Source: Sphingomonas ginsengisoli An et al. 2013
Lineage (GTDB): Bacteria; Pseudomonadota; Alphaproteobacteria; Sphingomonadales; Sphingomonadaceae
Direction: 5' to 3'
NCBI RefSeq assembly: GCF_009363895.1
Contig: NZ_CP045434.1
Span: 1,984,001 to 2,048,000, forward strand
DNA length: 64,000 nt
The translations under genes and the position numbers were made by a program. The notes under the pieces were generated by a model. It was not told the origin of the DNA. It ran no database searches and worked only from the letters and a program-made list of their open reading frames with translations. Of the stretch, positions 44,998 to 53,725 are shown one piece after another. Each line of letters begins with the position of its first letter. Position 1 is the first letter of the stretch.

Positions 44998-45035
44998 AAA
45001 GGGGCGTCTCCTCTCCCGAGAAGGCGCCCTTTTTG
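44998..45035 (+). terminator. Intrinsic terminator of carD
   Basis: GGGCGTCT and AGGCGCCC (one G-T pair) with a loop of about 12 bases, preceded by AAAG and followed by TTTTTGC, 25-60 bases after the carD stop. Confidence 0.8.
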
Positions 45036-45097
45036 CATGCTTGCACGCCGCGGCCGGGCGTGTATTATGCTGGCAACACAGCATTAGGGGAATTGCC

Positions 45098-45823
45098 ATG
45101 CGCCTCGTCCATTTCGCCGTCCCGATGACCGCCCTTGCCACGCTCTCCGCCTGCCAGATGGGCCAGGCGCGCGATGCCGGACCGCAGACCACCCGCAGTT
45201 TCCCCGCTGGCAATGCCACGCGGCTGGCGGTCGCCGGCTCCTACGATGTCACCGTCAGCACCGGCAGCGCGCCGGGCGTGCAGGCGACTGGTGGGCAGAA
45301 CCGGCTCGACGACATCGTGGTCGAGCAGGATGGCGACACCCTCAAAATCCACCCCAAGCCGAGCAACGGCATGAACTGGACGCGCTGGACCAACGACAAG
45401 GGCGTCAAGATTTCGGTTACCCTGCCGACGTTGGCGTCGGTGGCGATGGCCGGATCGGGCGACGTCACCGTCAACAAGGTCGCCGGCGACAGTTTCGAGG
45501 CCAATCTCGCCGGTTCGGGCGGGCTCAAGCTCGACTCGGTGCAGGCGCGCCAGCTGGCGATCAAGATCGCCGGGTCGGGCGATGTCTCGGCCAAGGGCAC
45601 GGTCGGCGCGACCCAGATGTCGGTCGCGGGATCGGGCGACGTCGACGCCGCCGATCTCGTCGCCGACACCGCCGAGATCAAGGTGATGGGCTCGGGCAAT
45701 GTCCGGCTGCAGGCGAAGCAATCGGCCAATGTCTCGGTCGCCGGCTCAGGCGATGTCGAGATCAAGGGCGGCGCCAAGTGCCAGATCAGCAAGGCCGGCT
45801 CGGGCGAGGTGCGCTGCTCCTAA
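45098..45823 (+). CDS. GIN-domain (DUF2807) lipoprotein
   Basis: A 241-residue lipoprotein with a head GIN domain, a right-handed beta-solenoid fold. A signal peptide ends at the lipobox LSACQ (Cys about residue 19). The solenoid coils are obvious as repeated AGSGDV units: ASVAMAGSGDVTVNKVAGDS, LAIKIAGSGDVSAKGTVGAT, MSVAGSGDVDAADLVA, IKVMGSGNVRL and VSVAGSGDVEIKGGA. Such proteins are common in alphaproteobacteria and Bacteroidota, with unknown ligand. A second, weaker relative follows directly. Confidence 0.9.
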   Translation: MRLVHFAVPMTALATLSACQMGQARDAGPQTTRSFPAGNATRLAVAGSYDVTVSTGSAPGVQATGGQNRLDDIVVEQDGDTLKIHPKPSNGMNWTRWTNDKGVKISVTLPTLASVAMAGSGDVTVNKVAGDSFEANLAGSGGLKLDSVQARQLAIKIAGSGDVSAKGTVGATQMSVAGSGDVDAADLVADTAEIKVMGSGNVRLQAKQSANVSVAGSGDVEIKGGAKCQISKAGSGEVRCS

Positions 45824-45869
45824 GGCGGCGCTGACGAAGCGTTAACCATGACGGTGCGAGGGTGAGGGC

Positions 45870-46586
45870 ATGATCCGCTTCCTTCCCCTCGCCGCCCTGC
45901 TCGCCGCCGGTCTCGCCGCTCCGGCGGCCGCCGAGACCCGCAGCTACACAATCACCAGCTTCGACCGAGTCCGCATCGACGGGCCCTATACGGTGACCAT
46001 CACCACCAACAGCGGTTCCTTCGCCCGCGCGACCGGTTCGGCCGCCGCGATCGACCGGGTCAAGGTGAGGGTCGAGGGCACGACCCTGATCGTCAGCGTC
46101 GATCCCGGCGGCTGGGGCGGCTCGCCCGACGGACCGGCCGGGCCCGTGGCGATCGAGGCGGGCACCGGCAACCTCGCAATCGCCACGGTCAACGGCGCGG
46201 GCTCGCTCACAGCCAGCGACATCCGCGGGCCCGAATTCGCGCTCAACATGCAGGGCAGCGGCATCGCCACTATCCAGCGCCTCGACGTCGACCGGTTGAA
46301 GATCGGTGTCGCGGGCGCCGGCTCGGCCCGGCTCGGCGGGCAGGCCCTCAACTTGACCGCTATCGTCCGCGGCGCCGGAAGCATCGACGCGGCGGGCGTC
46401 AACGCCCACGATGCGACCATCGGTGCCGAGGGGCCGGCGCTGGTCCGCGCCACCGTCAGCGGCACCGCCAAGGTCGACGCCACCGGGGTCGCCGCGGTGA
46501 CGCTCGCGGGCGATCCGGGCTGCCAGTCCAAGACCACCGGCACCGCGACCATCACCGGCTGCCGCGAGCAGGTAGGCCGGCGCTAG
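45870..46586 (+). CDS. GIN-domain (DUF2807) protein, secreted
   Basis: A 238-residue paralogue of the preceding protein but with a cleavable signal peptide (PLAALLAAGLAAPAAAE) instead of a lipobox. Its solenoid is more degenerate: LAIATVNGAGSLTASDIRG, FALNMQGSGIATIQRLD, KIGVAGAGSARLGGQALN, TAIVRGAGSIDAAGV. The two genes are 46 bases apart, so one operon is likely, and one protein would be lipid-anchored and the other soluble in the periplasm. Its end overlaps a convergent DUF1489 gene by four bases. Confidence 0.88.
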   Translation: MIRFLPLAALLAAGLAAPAAAETRSYTITSFDRVRIDGPYTVTITTNSGSFARATGSAAAIDRVKVRVEGTTLIVSVDPGGWGGSPDGPAGPVAIEAGTGNLAIATVNGAGSLTASDIRGPEFALNMQGSGIATIQRLDVDRLKIGVAGAGSARLGGQALNLTAIVRGAGSIDAAGVNAHDATIGAEGPALVRATVSGTAKVDATGVAAVTLAGDPGCQSKTTGTATITGCREQVGRR

Positions 46587-47008
46587 ATCAGCGCAAGCGC
46601 GCTAAGCTTCCCATAGAGCAGCGGCGGCAACAGCCCGAGCCCGCTGTCGTCATGGTCGCCCGGTTTCGGCGCGGCCTCGGATTCGAGATAGCGCCAGCCC
46701 TGGTGCGCACGCTTGGTGGTCGGGGGAATGGCGAGCAGAGCATCACTGCAGACGATGTCGAGTCGGCCGTCCTTGCGATCATCGAACCGCAGGATCGTCT
46801 GGCAGGCGACCAACCGATGCTTGACGATCCAGTAGAGCGAGCCGCCGATCAGCTCGGCCATCCGCTTGGGCCGCATCCGGGTGACCACCCGCACCTCACC
46901 GTCGGCGGCCCGCCCGGCGATCCGCCGCTCAAGCGATGCGACATCGCGGCAGCCGACCGCGACCTTGGTGAGATGGAGATTGGGCACGCCCGTCCATTTG
47001 CGGGCCAC
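46583..47008 (-). CDS. DUF1489 family protein
   Basis: A 141-residue cytoplasmic protein of the DUF1489 family, nearly confined to alphaproteobacteria. Recognised parts are HLTKVAVGCRDVASLERRIA at the start, VVTRMRPKRMAELIGGSLYW in the middle and AHQGWRYLESEAAPKPGD toward the C-terminus. No function is known for any member. It lies between the GIN-domain pair and mgtE, overlapping the first by four bases. Confidence 0.9.
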   Translation of the reverse strand: MARKWTGVPNLHLTKVAVGCRDVASLERRIAGRAADGEVRVVTRMRPKRMAELIGGSLYWIVKHRLVACQTILRFDDRKDGRLDIVCSDALLAIPPTTKRAHQGWRYLESEAAPKPGDHDDSGLGLLPPLLYGKLSALALI

Positions 47009-47026
47009 GCCTGAGAAATCAACCGC

Positions 47027-48466
47027 TTAGGTAAGGAGCAGCGAGGCGAGGCCGAGGAAGGTGAAGAAGCCCATCACGTCGGTCATGGTGGTGACGAACA
47101 CCGCCGAGGCGACCGCGGGATCGAGCCGGAATTTGTCGAGCGTGACGGGGACGAGCACCCCGACCAGCCCCGCGACCAGACTGTTGATCAGCATCGCCAG
47201 CGCGAAGACGACCGACAGCGTCGGATTGCCAAGCACCAGCCAGCTCCCGACCGCGCCGACCAGCCCGAGCGAAAAACCGTTGGCGATGGCGATGCGGAAT
47301 TCGCGGAGCAGCATCCAGGCGGTGTTGGCGCTGGTCAACTGATTGGTGGCGAGCGCGCGGACCACCACCGCTAGCGTTTGGGTGCCGGCATTGCCGCCCA
47401 GCGCCGAGACGATGGGCATCAGCGCGGCCAGGATCGCGTAGCGCCCGATCTCGCCCTGGAAGAGGCCGACCACCGAGGCGGTGCAGATGGTCGCGGCGAG
47501 GTTGACCACCAGCCACAGCACGCGGGTGCGCACCGTCAAGCGGATCGGCTCGTTGATGTCGCCATCGCCCGCGCCGGCCAGCTGGGTGGTGTCCTCGCCC
47601 GCCTCTTCCTGGATGATGTGGACGATGTCGTCGACGGTGATCATCCCGACCAGTCGCCCGCTCGCGTCGACCACCGCAGCCGAGATGAGCGCATATTTCT
47701 GGAACCGCAGCGCCACGTCTTCCTGGTCCATGTCGACCGGGATCAGCGTCTGCTCCTCGGCCATGATGGCGCTCACCGGCATGGTCCGCGGCGAGCGCAG
47801 GATCGCCGACAATTGGCAGGTGCCGACCGGGTGGTGGATCGGCGAGACGACGAACACTTCCCAGAAATTGTTGGTGAGTTCTTCGTCGGAGCGGAGATAG
47901 TCGATGACCTGGCCGACGGTCCAATGCTCGGGCACCGCGATCAGGTCGCGCTGCATCAGGCGGCCGGCGGTTTCCTCACCGTAGCTGAGCGCTTCCTCGA
48001 TCGCTGCGCGCTCGTCAGGCTCCATCGCGCGAAGAACCGCGCGCTGCTCGTCCTCCTCGAGATCCTCGATGATCGCGACCGCGTCGTCGGTCTCGAGTTC
48101 GCCCGCGATCTCGGCGACGCGCTCGGGCGCCATTTCGCCGACCAGCACTTCGCGGACGTGCTCGTTCATCTCGGCGATGACGTCGGCGTCGACCAGTTCG
48201 GCGAGCGCTGCGACCAGGCCCTCGCGCTCGTCGGCGCGGGCGAGCTCGATCAGGTCGGCGACATCGGCGGGGTGGAGCGGCTCGACCAGCCGGCGGGCAG
48301 TCTCGACATCGCCGTCATCGACGGCGTCGAGCACCTCGGCGACGAAGCGGGGACGCAGGCGGTCCTCGTCGTCCATCACCGTGCTTTCAGGGTCTGGGGC
48401 GGGCGCTGCAACGACAGCCTCATCCTCGGCCAGGACGGCGGTGGCAGCGGTTTCCCGTTCGCTCAT
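47027..48466 (-). CDS. mgtE: Magnesium transporter MgtE
   Basis: MgtE is a dimeric Mg2+ (and Co2+) channel gated by cytoplasmic Mg2+. The 479-residue chain has the N domain (about 40-160, acidic, LHPADVADLIELARADEREG), two CBS domains (about 160-285) and five helices with the pore motif ALGGNAGTQTLAVVVRALA (about 365) and the conserved PAVASAVFVTTMTDVMGFFT near the end. Numerous acidic residues at the N/CBS interface suit Mg2+ sensing. It is convergent with no gene on the 3' side other than DUF1489 (18 bases). Confidence 0.95.
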   Translation of the reverse strand: MSERETAATAVLAEDEAVVAAPAPDPESTVMDDEDRLRPRFVAEVLDAVDDGDVETARRLVEPLHPADVADLIELARADEREGLVAALAELVDADVIAEMNEHVREVLVGEMAPERVAEIAGELETDDAVAIIEDLEEDEQRAVLRAMEPDERAAIEEALSYGEETAGRLMQRDLIAVPEHWTVGQVIDYLRSDEELTNNFWEVFVVSPIHHPVGTCQLSAILRSPRTMPVSAIMAEEQTLIPVDMDQEDVALRFQKYALISAAVVDASGRLVGMITVDDIVHIIQEEAGEDTTQLAGAGDGDINEPIRLTVRTRVLWLVVNLAATICTASVVGLFQGEIGRYAILAALMPIVSALGGNAGTQTLAVVVRALATNQLTSANTAWMLLREFRIAIANGFSLGLVGAVGSWLVLGNPTLSVVFALAMLINSLVAGLVGVLVPVTLDKFRLDPAVASAVFVTTMTDVMGFFTFLGLASLLLT

Positions 48467-48574
48467 TCCCGCTCTCCCTGGCCCGCGACGCCGCCCTCCT
48501 ATGGCGCGGCCTGCTCTGGCGCAAGGCGGGAGGCGCGCCTACATGCGCCGCTTCCCATTCACGGAGCATCCTTC

Positions 48575-49033
48575 ATGGCCGATACGCCGCAGACCCTTAC
48601 CCTGACCCTTTCGAGCGGCGGCGACGTCGTCATCCGGCTGCGGCCCGACCTCGCCCCTGGCCATGTCGAGCGCATCACCAGCCTCGCGAAGGACGGCTTC
48701 TACGACGGCGTCGTGTTCCACCGCGTCATCCCGGGTTTCATGGCGCAGGGCGGCGACCCGTCGGGCACCGGCATGGGCGGCTCCAAGCTCCCCGACCTCA
48801 AGGCCGAGTTCAACGCCGAGCCACACGTGCGCGGCACCTGCTCGATGGCGCGGACCAACCAGCCCGACACCGCCAACAGCCAGTTCTTCATCTGTTTCGA
48901 CGACGCCCGCTTCCTCGACCGGCAATACACCGTCTGGGGTAAGGTCGAGAGCGGGATGGAGCATGTCGACGCGCTCCCGGTCGGCGAGCCGCCGCGCAAT
49001 CCGGGCAAGATCGAGAAAGCGACCGTCGCGTAA
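48575..49033 (+). CDS. Peptidyl-prolyl isomerase, cyclophilin type
   Basis: A 152-residue cyclophilin. The chain contains VFHRVIPGFMAQGGDPSGTG (Arg and Phe/Met of the active site, about 47-66), CSMARTNQPDTANSQFFICF and TVWGKVESGMEHVDALP, as in bacterial cytoplasmic PpiB. No signal peptide is present, so it acts in the cytoplasm. ATG 48575 is the start; GGAGCAT lies upstream. A repeat element follows its stop by 13 bases. Confidence 0.94.
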   Translation: MADTPQTLTLTLSSGGDVVIRLRPDLAPGHVERITSLAKDGFYDGVVFHRVIPGFMAQGGDPSGTGMGGSKLPDLKAEFNAEPHVRGTCSMARTNQPDTANSQFFICFDDARFLDRQYTVWGKVESGMEHVDALPVGEPPRNPGKIEKATVA

Positions 49034-49046
49034 GCAAGTCCCTGCC

Positions 49047-49144
49047 CCGCTCGTCCCGAGCGGAGCGAAGCGTAGTCGAGGGGCGCCCCACGCGGTATAC
49101 GCCCCTCGACTACGGACCTGCGGTCCTCCGCTCGGGACGAGCGG
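49047..49144. repeat. REP-like palindrome pair, family C
   Basis: Left arm CCGCTCGTCCCGAGCGGAGC through GGGGCG (49047-49085) and right arm 49100-49144, whose reverse complement reads CCGCTCGTCCCGAGCGGAGG with an inserted GACCGCAGGTCC hairpin before TAGTCGAGGGGCG. A second pair of the family is at 54373-54452. Confidence 0.8.
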
Positions 49145-49172
49145 ACGGTGGTCGGCATTGGAGCACTCCGCC

Positions 49173-49934
49173 ATGACCAAGCCCGTCGTCCTAATTACCG
49201 GCGCATCGGCCGGGCTCGGCGTCGATTTCGCGCGGCAATTGTCAGGGGACGGCAGCCGGCTGGTGCTGGTCGCCAGGCGCAAGGACCGGCTCGACGAGTT
49301 GGCCGCCGAGCTGGGCAATGCCCGCGCGGTCGAGCTCGACCTCGCCGAGGCCGGCGCGGCCGACCGGCTGCTGGCCGACCTCGCCGCCCACGACGAGCAT
49401 GTCGACTGCCTGATCAACAATGCCGGCTTCGGGCTCAGCGGAACGGTCGCTGAGCTCGACGGCGCGCGGCAGCGGCAGATGATCGACCTCAATTGCGGGG
49501 TGCTGACCGAGCTGTGCCACGCGGTGCTTCCGGGCATGATCGACCGTAAGCGCGGCGGCATCCTCAACGTCGCCTCGACCGCCGCCTTCCAGCCCGGTCC
49601 CTTCTCGGCGGTCTATTATGCGACCAAGGCCTATGTGCTGAGCTTTACCGAGGCGCTGCACGTCGAAGTCAAAGACAAGGGCATCCACGTCAGCGCGCTG
49701 TGCCCGGGACCGACCAAGACCGAATTCTTCCGGGTCGCCGGCTACGGCGAGGGCAACATGCTCGAGAAGATGGCGATGCCGAGCGCGCCGGTCGTCGCCG
49801 CCGGCCTCGCCGGACTGGCGAAGAACCAGGCGGTGGTCATCCCCGGCGCGCTCAACAAGGTCGGTGCGCAGGGCCACCGCATCCTCCCCCGTTCGGTGCT
49901 GCGCAAGGTCGCGGCGATGATCAAGGCAAACTGA
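49173..49934 (+). CDS. Short-chain dehydrogenase/reductase
   Basis: A 253-residue SDR of the classical type: nucleotide motif ITGASAGLGVDFARQL (about 8-23), NNAGFG (about 86), and the catalytic Ser/Tyr/Lys in NVASTAAFQPGPFSAVYYAT then KAYVLSFTEALHVE (Tyr-x3-Lys about 148-153), with CPGPTKTEFF after it. Similar proteins act on ketoacyl or steroid-like substrates; the exact one is unknown. It follows a repeat and precedes the CDC48-type gene by 94 bases. Confidence 0.9.
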   Translation: MTKPVVLITGASAGLGVDFARQLSGDGSRLVLVARRKDRLDELAAELGNARAVELDLAEAGAADRLLADLAAHDEHVDCLINNAGFGLSGTVAELDGARQRQMIDLNCGVLTELCHAVLPGMIDRKRGGILNVASTAAFQPGPFSAVYYATKAYVLSFTEALHVEVKDKGIHVSALCPGPTKTEFFRVAGYGEGNMLEKMAMPSAPVVAAGLAGLAKNQAVVIPGALNKVGAQGHRILPRSVLRKVAAMIKAN

Positions 49935-50028
49935 ACGGCAGGCGCCGGCGGATTTGCATCGCCGCCGCCTCGCCCCACATTGAACCGAAACCGTCGCCCC
50001 CCGTTGGGCGGCGTCAAGGGAGCAATGA

Positions 50029-52332
50029 ATGGCCGACGTCGAGACAGAAACCCGCCGCCTTCAGGTGGCCAACCTGCCGCCCGCCGACAGCGGCCGCGGA
50101 ATCGCGCGGCTGCCGCGCAAGTTCATGGACGACCTCGGTCTTAGCGACGGCGACGTGATCGAGATCGTCGGCAAGCGCCCGACCCCGGCGCGCGCGATCG
50201 GCCCCTATGGCGACGACGAGGGCCTCGACATCATCCGCCTCGACGGGCTGCAACGGGCCAATGCCGGCGCCGGCTCGGGCGATTTCGTCGAAGTGCGCAA
50301 GGCGGTCAGCCGTCCCGCCACCCGCGTCGTCTTCGCGCCCGCGCAGAACAACATCCGGCTCGCCGGCTCGACCGAAGCGCTGAGCCGCAGCTTCGCCAGC
50401 CGTCCGATCACCGCCGGTGACACCGTCGCGACGACCGGCCACCAGCGTGTCAACGCCGACATGCCCGAGCATGTCCGCGCGCTGTTCAACGCCCCGGCCT
50501 ATGCGCTGCAGGAAATCCGCCTGACCGTGGTCAGCACCGCGCCGCGCGGGATCGTCCACATCGACCGCGACACGGTGGTCGAACTGCTCCCCGAATATAG
50601 CGAGCAGCAGGGCGAGCGCCGCGCCGACGTCACCTACGACGACCTCGGCGGGCTCAAGAGCACGATCGACGCGCTGCGAGAGATGGTCGAATTGCCGCTG
50701 CGCCATCCCGAATTGTTCCAGCGCCTTGGGGTCGACCCGCCCAAGGGTGTGCTGCTCCATGGCCCGCCCGGCACCGGCAAGACCCGGCTGGCGCGCGCCG
50801 TCGCCAATGAGAGCGATGCGCAATTCTTCCACATCGCCGGGCCGGAGATCATGGGCTCGGCCTATGGCGAATCCGAGAAGCGCCTGCGCGAGGTGTTCGA
50901 GCAGGCCGCCCAGTCGGCGCCCTCGATCATCTTCATCGACGAGATCGACTCGATCGCACCCAAGCGCGACCAGGTCAGCGGCGAGGCCGAGAAGCGGCTG
51001 GTCGCGCAATTGCTGACGCTGATGGACGGGCTCGAGCCGCGACAGAATCTGGTGGTGATCGCGGCCACCAATCGGCCCGAGGCGATCGACGAGGCGCTGC
51101 GCCGGCCAGGCCGGTTCGACCGCGAGATCGTGGTCGGCGTCCCCGACGAGACCGGCCGCCGCGAGATTCTCGGAATCCATACCCGCGCGATGCCGCTCGA
51201 CCCCAAGGTCGACCTCGACGACCTTGCCCGGCGGACCTACGGCTTCGTCGGCGCCGACCTTGCCGCGCTCGTCCGCGAGGCCGCGCTCGAGGCGGTGCGG
51301 CGGATCATGCCCGAGCTGAATCTCGCCGAGGGCACCATCCCGACCGAGGTGCTCGACAAGCTGGCGGTGCTAGGCAGCGACTTCGACGGTGCGCTCAAGC
51401 GAGTCCAGCCCTCGGCGATGCGCGAAGTCATGGTCCAGGTGCCCAACCTCACCTGGGACGATGTTGGCGGGCTCGACGCCGCCGCGACCAAGCTGAAGGA
51501 AGGCGTCGAGCTGCCGTTGAAGCATCCCGAAGCCTTCAAGCGGCTCGGCATCCGGCCGGCCAAGGGCTTCCTGCTCTATGGTCCGCCCGGAACCGGCAAG
51601 ACGCTGCTGGCCAAGGCCACGGCGCGCGAAAGCCAAGCCAATTTCATCGCCACCAAGAGCTCGGACCTCTTGAGCAAATGGTATGGCGAGAGCGAGCAGC
51701 AGATCGCCCGGCTGTTCGCCCGCGCCCGCCAGGTCGCGCCGACGGTGATCTTCATCGACGAGCTCGACAGCCTCGTCCCCGCGCGCGGCGGCGGGCTGGG
51801 CGAGCCGCAGGTCACCGAGCGAGTGGTCAACACCATCCTCGCCGAGATGGACGGGCTCGAGGAACTGCAGGGCGTGGTGCTGATCGGTGCCACCAACCGG
51901 CCCAACCTCATCGACCCAGCCTTGCTTCGCCCGGGCCGGCTCGACGAGCTGATCTATGTCGGCCCGCCCGACACGGCGGGACGGCGGCGGATCCTCGCGA
52001 TCCATACCAAGGGGATGCCGTTGGCGCCCGACGTCGACCTTGAGGCGCTCGCCCGGCGGACCGACAATTTCACCGGTGCCGACTTGGAAGACCTCACCCG
52101 CCGCGCGGGCCTCGTCGCGCTACGCCGCGGTCTCGATGCCGCGAGCGTGACGATGGCCGACTTCGAGAGCGCGTTGCAGGATACGCGCGCGTCGGTCACC
52201 GCCGAGATGCTCGAGGAATATGAGCGGATCCAGGACACGCTCAAGTCGGACGCGGTGCGGCCCGACCGCGGCGGGATCGGGTTCGTCTCGCCCGGCATGC
52301 TGCGGCCGCGCGACCCGACCAAGCAGGGTTAG
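50029..52332 (+). CDS. CDC48-type AAA ATPase
   Basis: A 767-residue tandem AAA ATPase with an N-terminal double-psi barrel domain (about residues 10-190) like archaeal VAT and eukaryotic CDC48/p97. D1: Walker A HGPPGTGKTRLARAVANES (about 243) and Walker B IIFIDEIDSIAPKRDQ; D2: YGPPGTGKTLLAKATARES (about 517) and VIFIDELDSLVPARGG, each with second-region-of-homology arginines. It would unfold or extract protein substrates with ATP. Present in many alphaproteobacteria without a known adaptor or proteasome. It ends overlapping the MFS gene. Confidence 0.95.
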   Translation: MADVETETRRLQVANLPPADSGRGIARLPRKFMDDLGLSDGDVIEIVGKRPTPARAIGPYGDDEGLDIIRLDGLQRANAGAGSGDFVEVRKAVSRPATRVVFAPAQNNIRLAGSTEALSRSFASRPITAGDTVATTGHQRVNADMPEHVRALFNAPAYALQEIRLTVVSTAPRGIVHIDRDTVVELLPEYSEQQGERRADVTYDDLGGLKSTIDALREMVELPLRHPELFQRLGVDPPKGVLLHGPPGTGKTRLARAVANESDAQFFHIAGPEIMGSAYGESEKRLREVFEQAAQSAPSIIFIDEIDSIAPKRDQVSGEAEKRLVAQLLTLMDGLEPRQNLVVIAATNRPEAIDEALRRPGRFDREIVVGVPDETGRREILGIHTRAMPLDPKVDLDDLARRTYGFVGADLAALVREAALEAVRRIMPELNLAEGTIPTEVLDKLAVLGSDFDGALKRVQPSAMREVMVQVPNLTWDDVGGLDAAATKLKEGVELPLKHPEAFKRLGIRPAKGFLLYGPPGTGKTLLAKATARESQANFIATKSSDLLSKWYGESEQQIARLFARARQVAPTVIFIDELDSLVPARGGGLGEPQVTERVVNTILAEMDGLEELQGVVLIGATNRPNLIDPALLRPGRLDELIYVGPPDTAGRRRILAIHTKGMPLAPDVDLEALARRTDNFTGADLEDLTRRAGLVALRRGLDAASVTMADFESALQDTRASVTAEMLEEYERIQDTLKSDAVRPDRGGIGFVSPGMLRPRDPTKQG

Positions 52333-53621
52333 GTCAGCCGCCGCCCCCACACCGCCAGCGCCGCCATGATGGCGGTGCAGGCGGCGAAGGGCAGGTGCGG
52401 GTTCACCCCGTAGAGCGCCATGCCGAGGCCGGGCGCGAGGATGTAGCTGATCCCGTTGGCCGAGGTGATCACCCCGGCCACCCCGCCCTGTTCGGCGGTC
52501 GGTACCGCCAGGCTCGCGCCCGAGGTGAAGCCGGGTCGGGTGAAGCCGAAGCCGATCGAGGTCAGCCCGAAGCCGACCACGAGCCCGTAGAGGTCGCGTC
52601 CGGCCATGGTCATCACCAGCCCCGCGCCGGCGATCACCGCGCCCCACAGGATCAGCTTGCGGGGACGCAGGTGGAGGCGCGGGATCATCCCCCACTGGGC
52701 CGCCAGCGTCCCTGCCGCGCCGGCCATCATCACCAGCGAGATCGGTCCCCCGGCATGGTGCGGGTCGAGATGGAGCGTGTCGATGACGAAAAAGCCGATG
52801 CAGGTCAGCCCGGCGGCCTGGGCGTGCCCCGCGGTCACCCCGGCGAGAATCCACGGCTTGATCCGCGGATCGCGCCACGACAGCCGCCGACGGCGACCCG
52901 GCGCGGTCGCCGCGCGGACGCTGGCGCCGGTCACCATCGAGGCGATGCTCGGATAGCTCATCGCCGCCCCGCGCCCCTCGCGTCGGCCGTGGGCGTCGTC
53001 GGGTAGCCAGCGCAGCACCGCGCCGAACACGATCAGTCCGATCAATGCGAACACGAACAGGGGTCCGGGGAGGCCAATGAACGGCAGCACGAACAGGGGC
53101 GCCAGCGCCGGCCCGATGATCGTGCCGAGCCCGAAGCTGCTCGACAGCGAGGACAAGGCCGCGGTGCGCGCGGCGCGCCGGGTCTTCGAGGCGAGATAGG
53201 CCTGGGTCGCGCTCGGCGTCGCGCAGCCGAGGCTGCCGTAGACCGTGCGGAATATCGCGAACAGGCCGAAGGTCAGACCGCCGCTCCACCAGCCGTGCAG
53301 CCCGCCGACCAGCGCCAGCCCGCACAGCGCCATCGACACGACGAACCCGCCCAGCCCGAGCAGGGTCAGCGACTTGCGCCCGTGATGGTCGCTCTTCTCG
53401 GCCCAGTAAGGCGCGAGCAGCACCCACAGCACCGCGCTCCACGTGTAGGCGAGCGCGACCCACAAATCCGCGATGCCAATCGCACGGCCGATCGCGGGCA
53501 TGATCGACTGCAGTGCGGTATTGCCCGCTGCCGCGACCAGCATTGCCGCGAACAGCAGCAGGAAGTGAGTCCTGCTCAGCGCCGAGCCGGCGACTTTCTG
53601 GCGGGTGCGCGGGGCATCCAT
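52329..53621 (-). CDS. MFS transporter
   Basis: A 430-residue major-facilitator protein with 12 predicted helices. The loop motif between helices 2 and 3 reads APYWAEKSDHHGRKSLTLLG, typical of DHA1-type drug/metabolite exporters; a basic, Arg-rich central loop (about 225-265) separates the halves. No substrate can be given. The stop overlaps that of the CDC48 gene by four bases (convergent); the next gene upstream diverges. Confidence 0.9.
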   Translation of the reverse strand: MDAPRTRQKVAGSALSRTHFLLLFAAMLVAAAGNTALQSIMPAIGRAIGIADLWVALAYTWSAVLWVLLAPYWAEKSDHHGRKSLTLLGLGGFVVSMALCGLALVGGLHGWWSGGLTFGLFAIFRTVYGSLGCATPSATQAYLASKTRRAARTAALSSLSSSFGLGTIIGPALAPLFVLPFIGLPGPLFVFALIGLIVFGAVLRWLPDDAHGRREGRGAAMSYPSIASMVTGASVRAATAPGRRRRLSWRDPRIKPWILAGVTAGHAQAAGLTCIGFFVIDTLHLDPHHAGGPISLVMMAGAAGTLAAQWGMIPRLHLRPRKLILWGAVIAGAGLVMTMAGRDLYGLVVGFGLTSIGFGFTRPGFTSGASLAVPTAEQGGVAGVITSANGISYILAPGLGMALYGVNPHLPFAACTAIMAALAVWGRRLT

Positions 53622-53725
53622 CGTATCAGGGTCTAATCTCAACGACCTGTGTCGCAAGGGAACTTGCGCATTGCGGCGGCATTTGCTTGACGGTCCACCC
53701 CTGTTCCGTCCCATCCGGAGTAATC

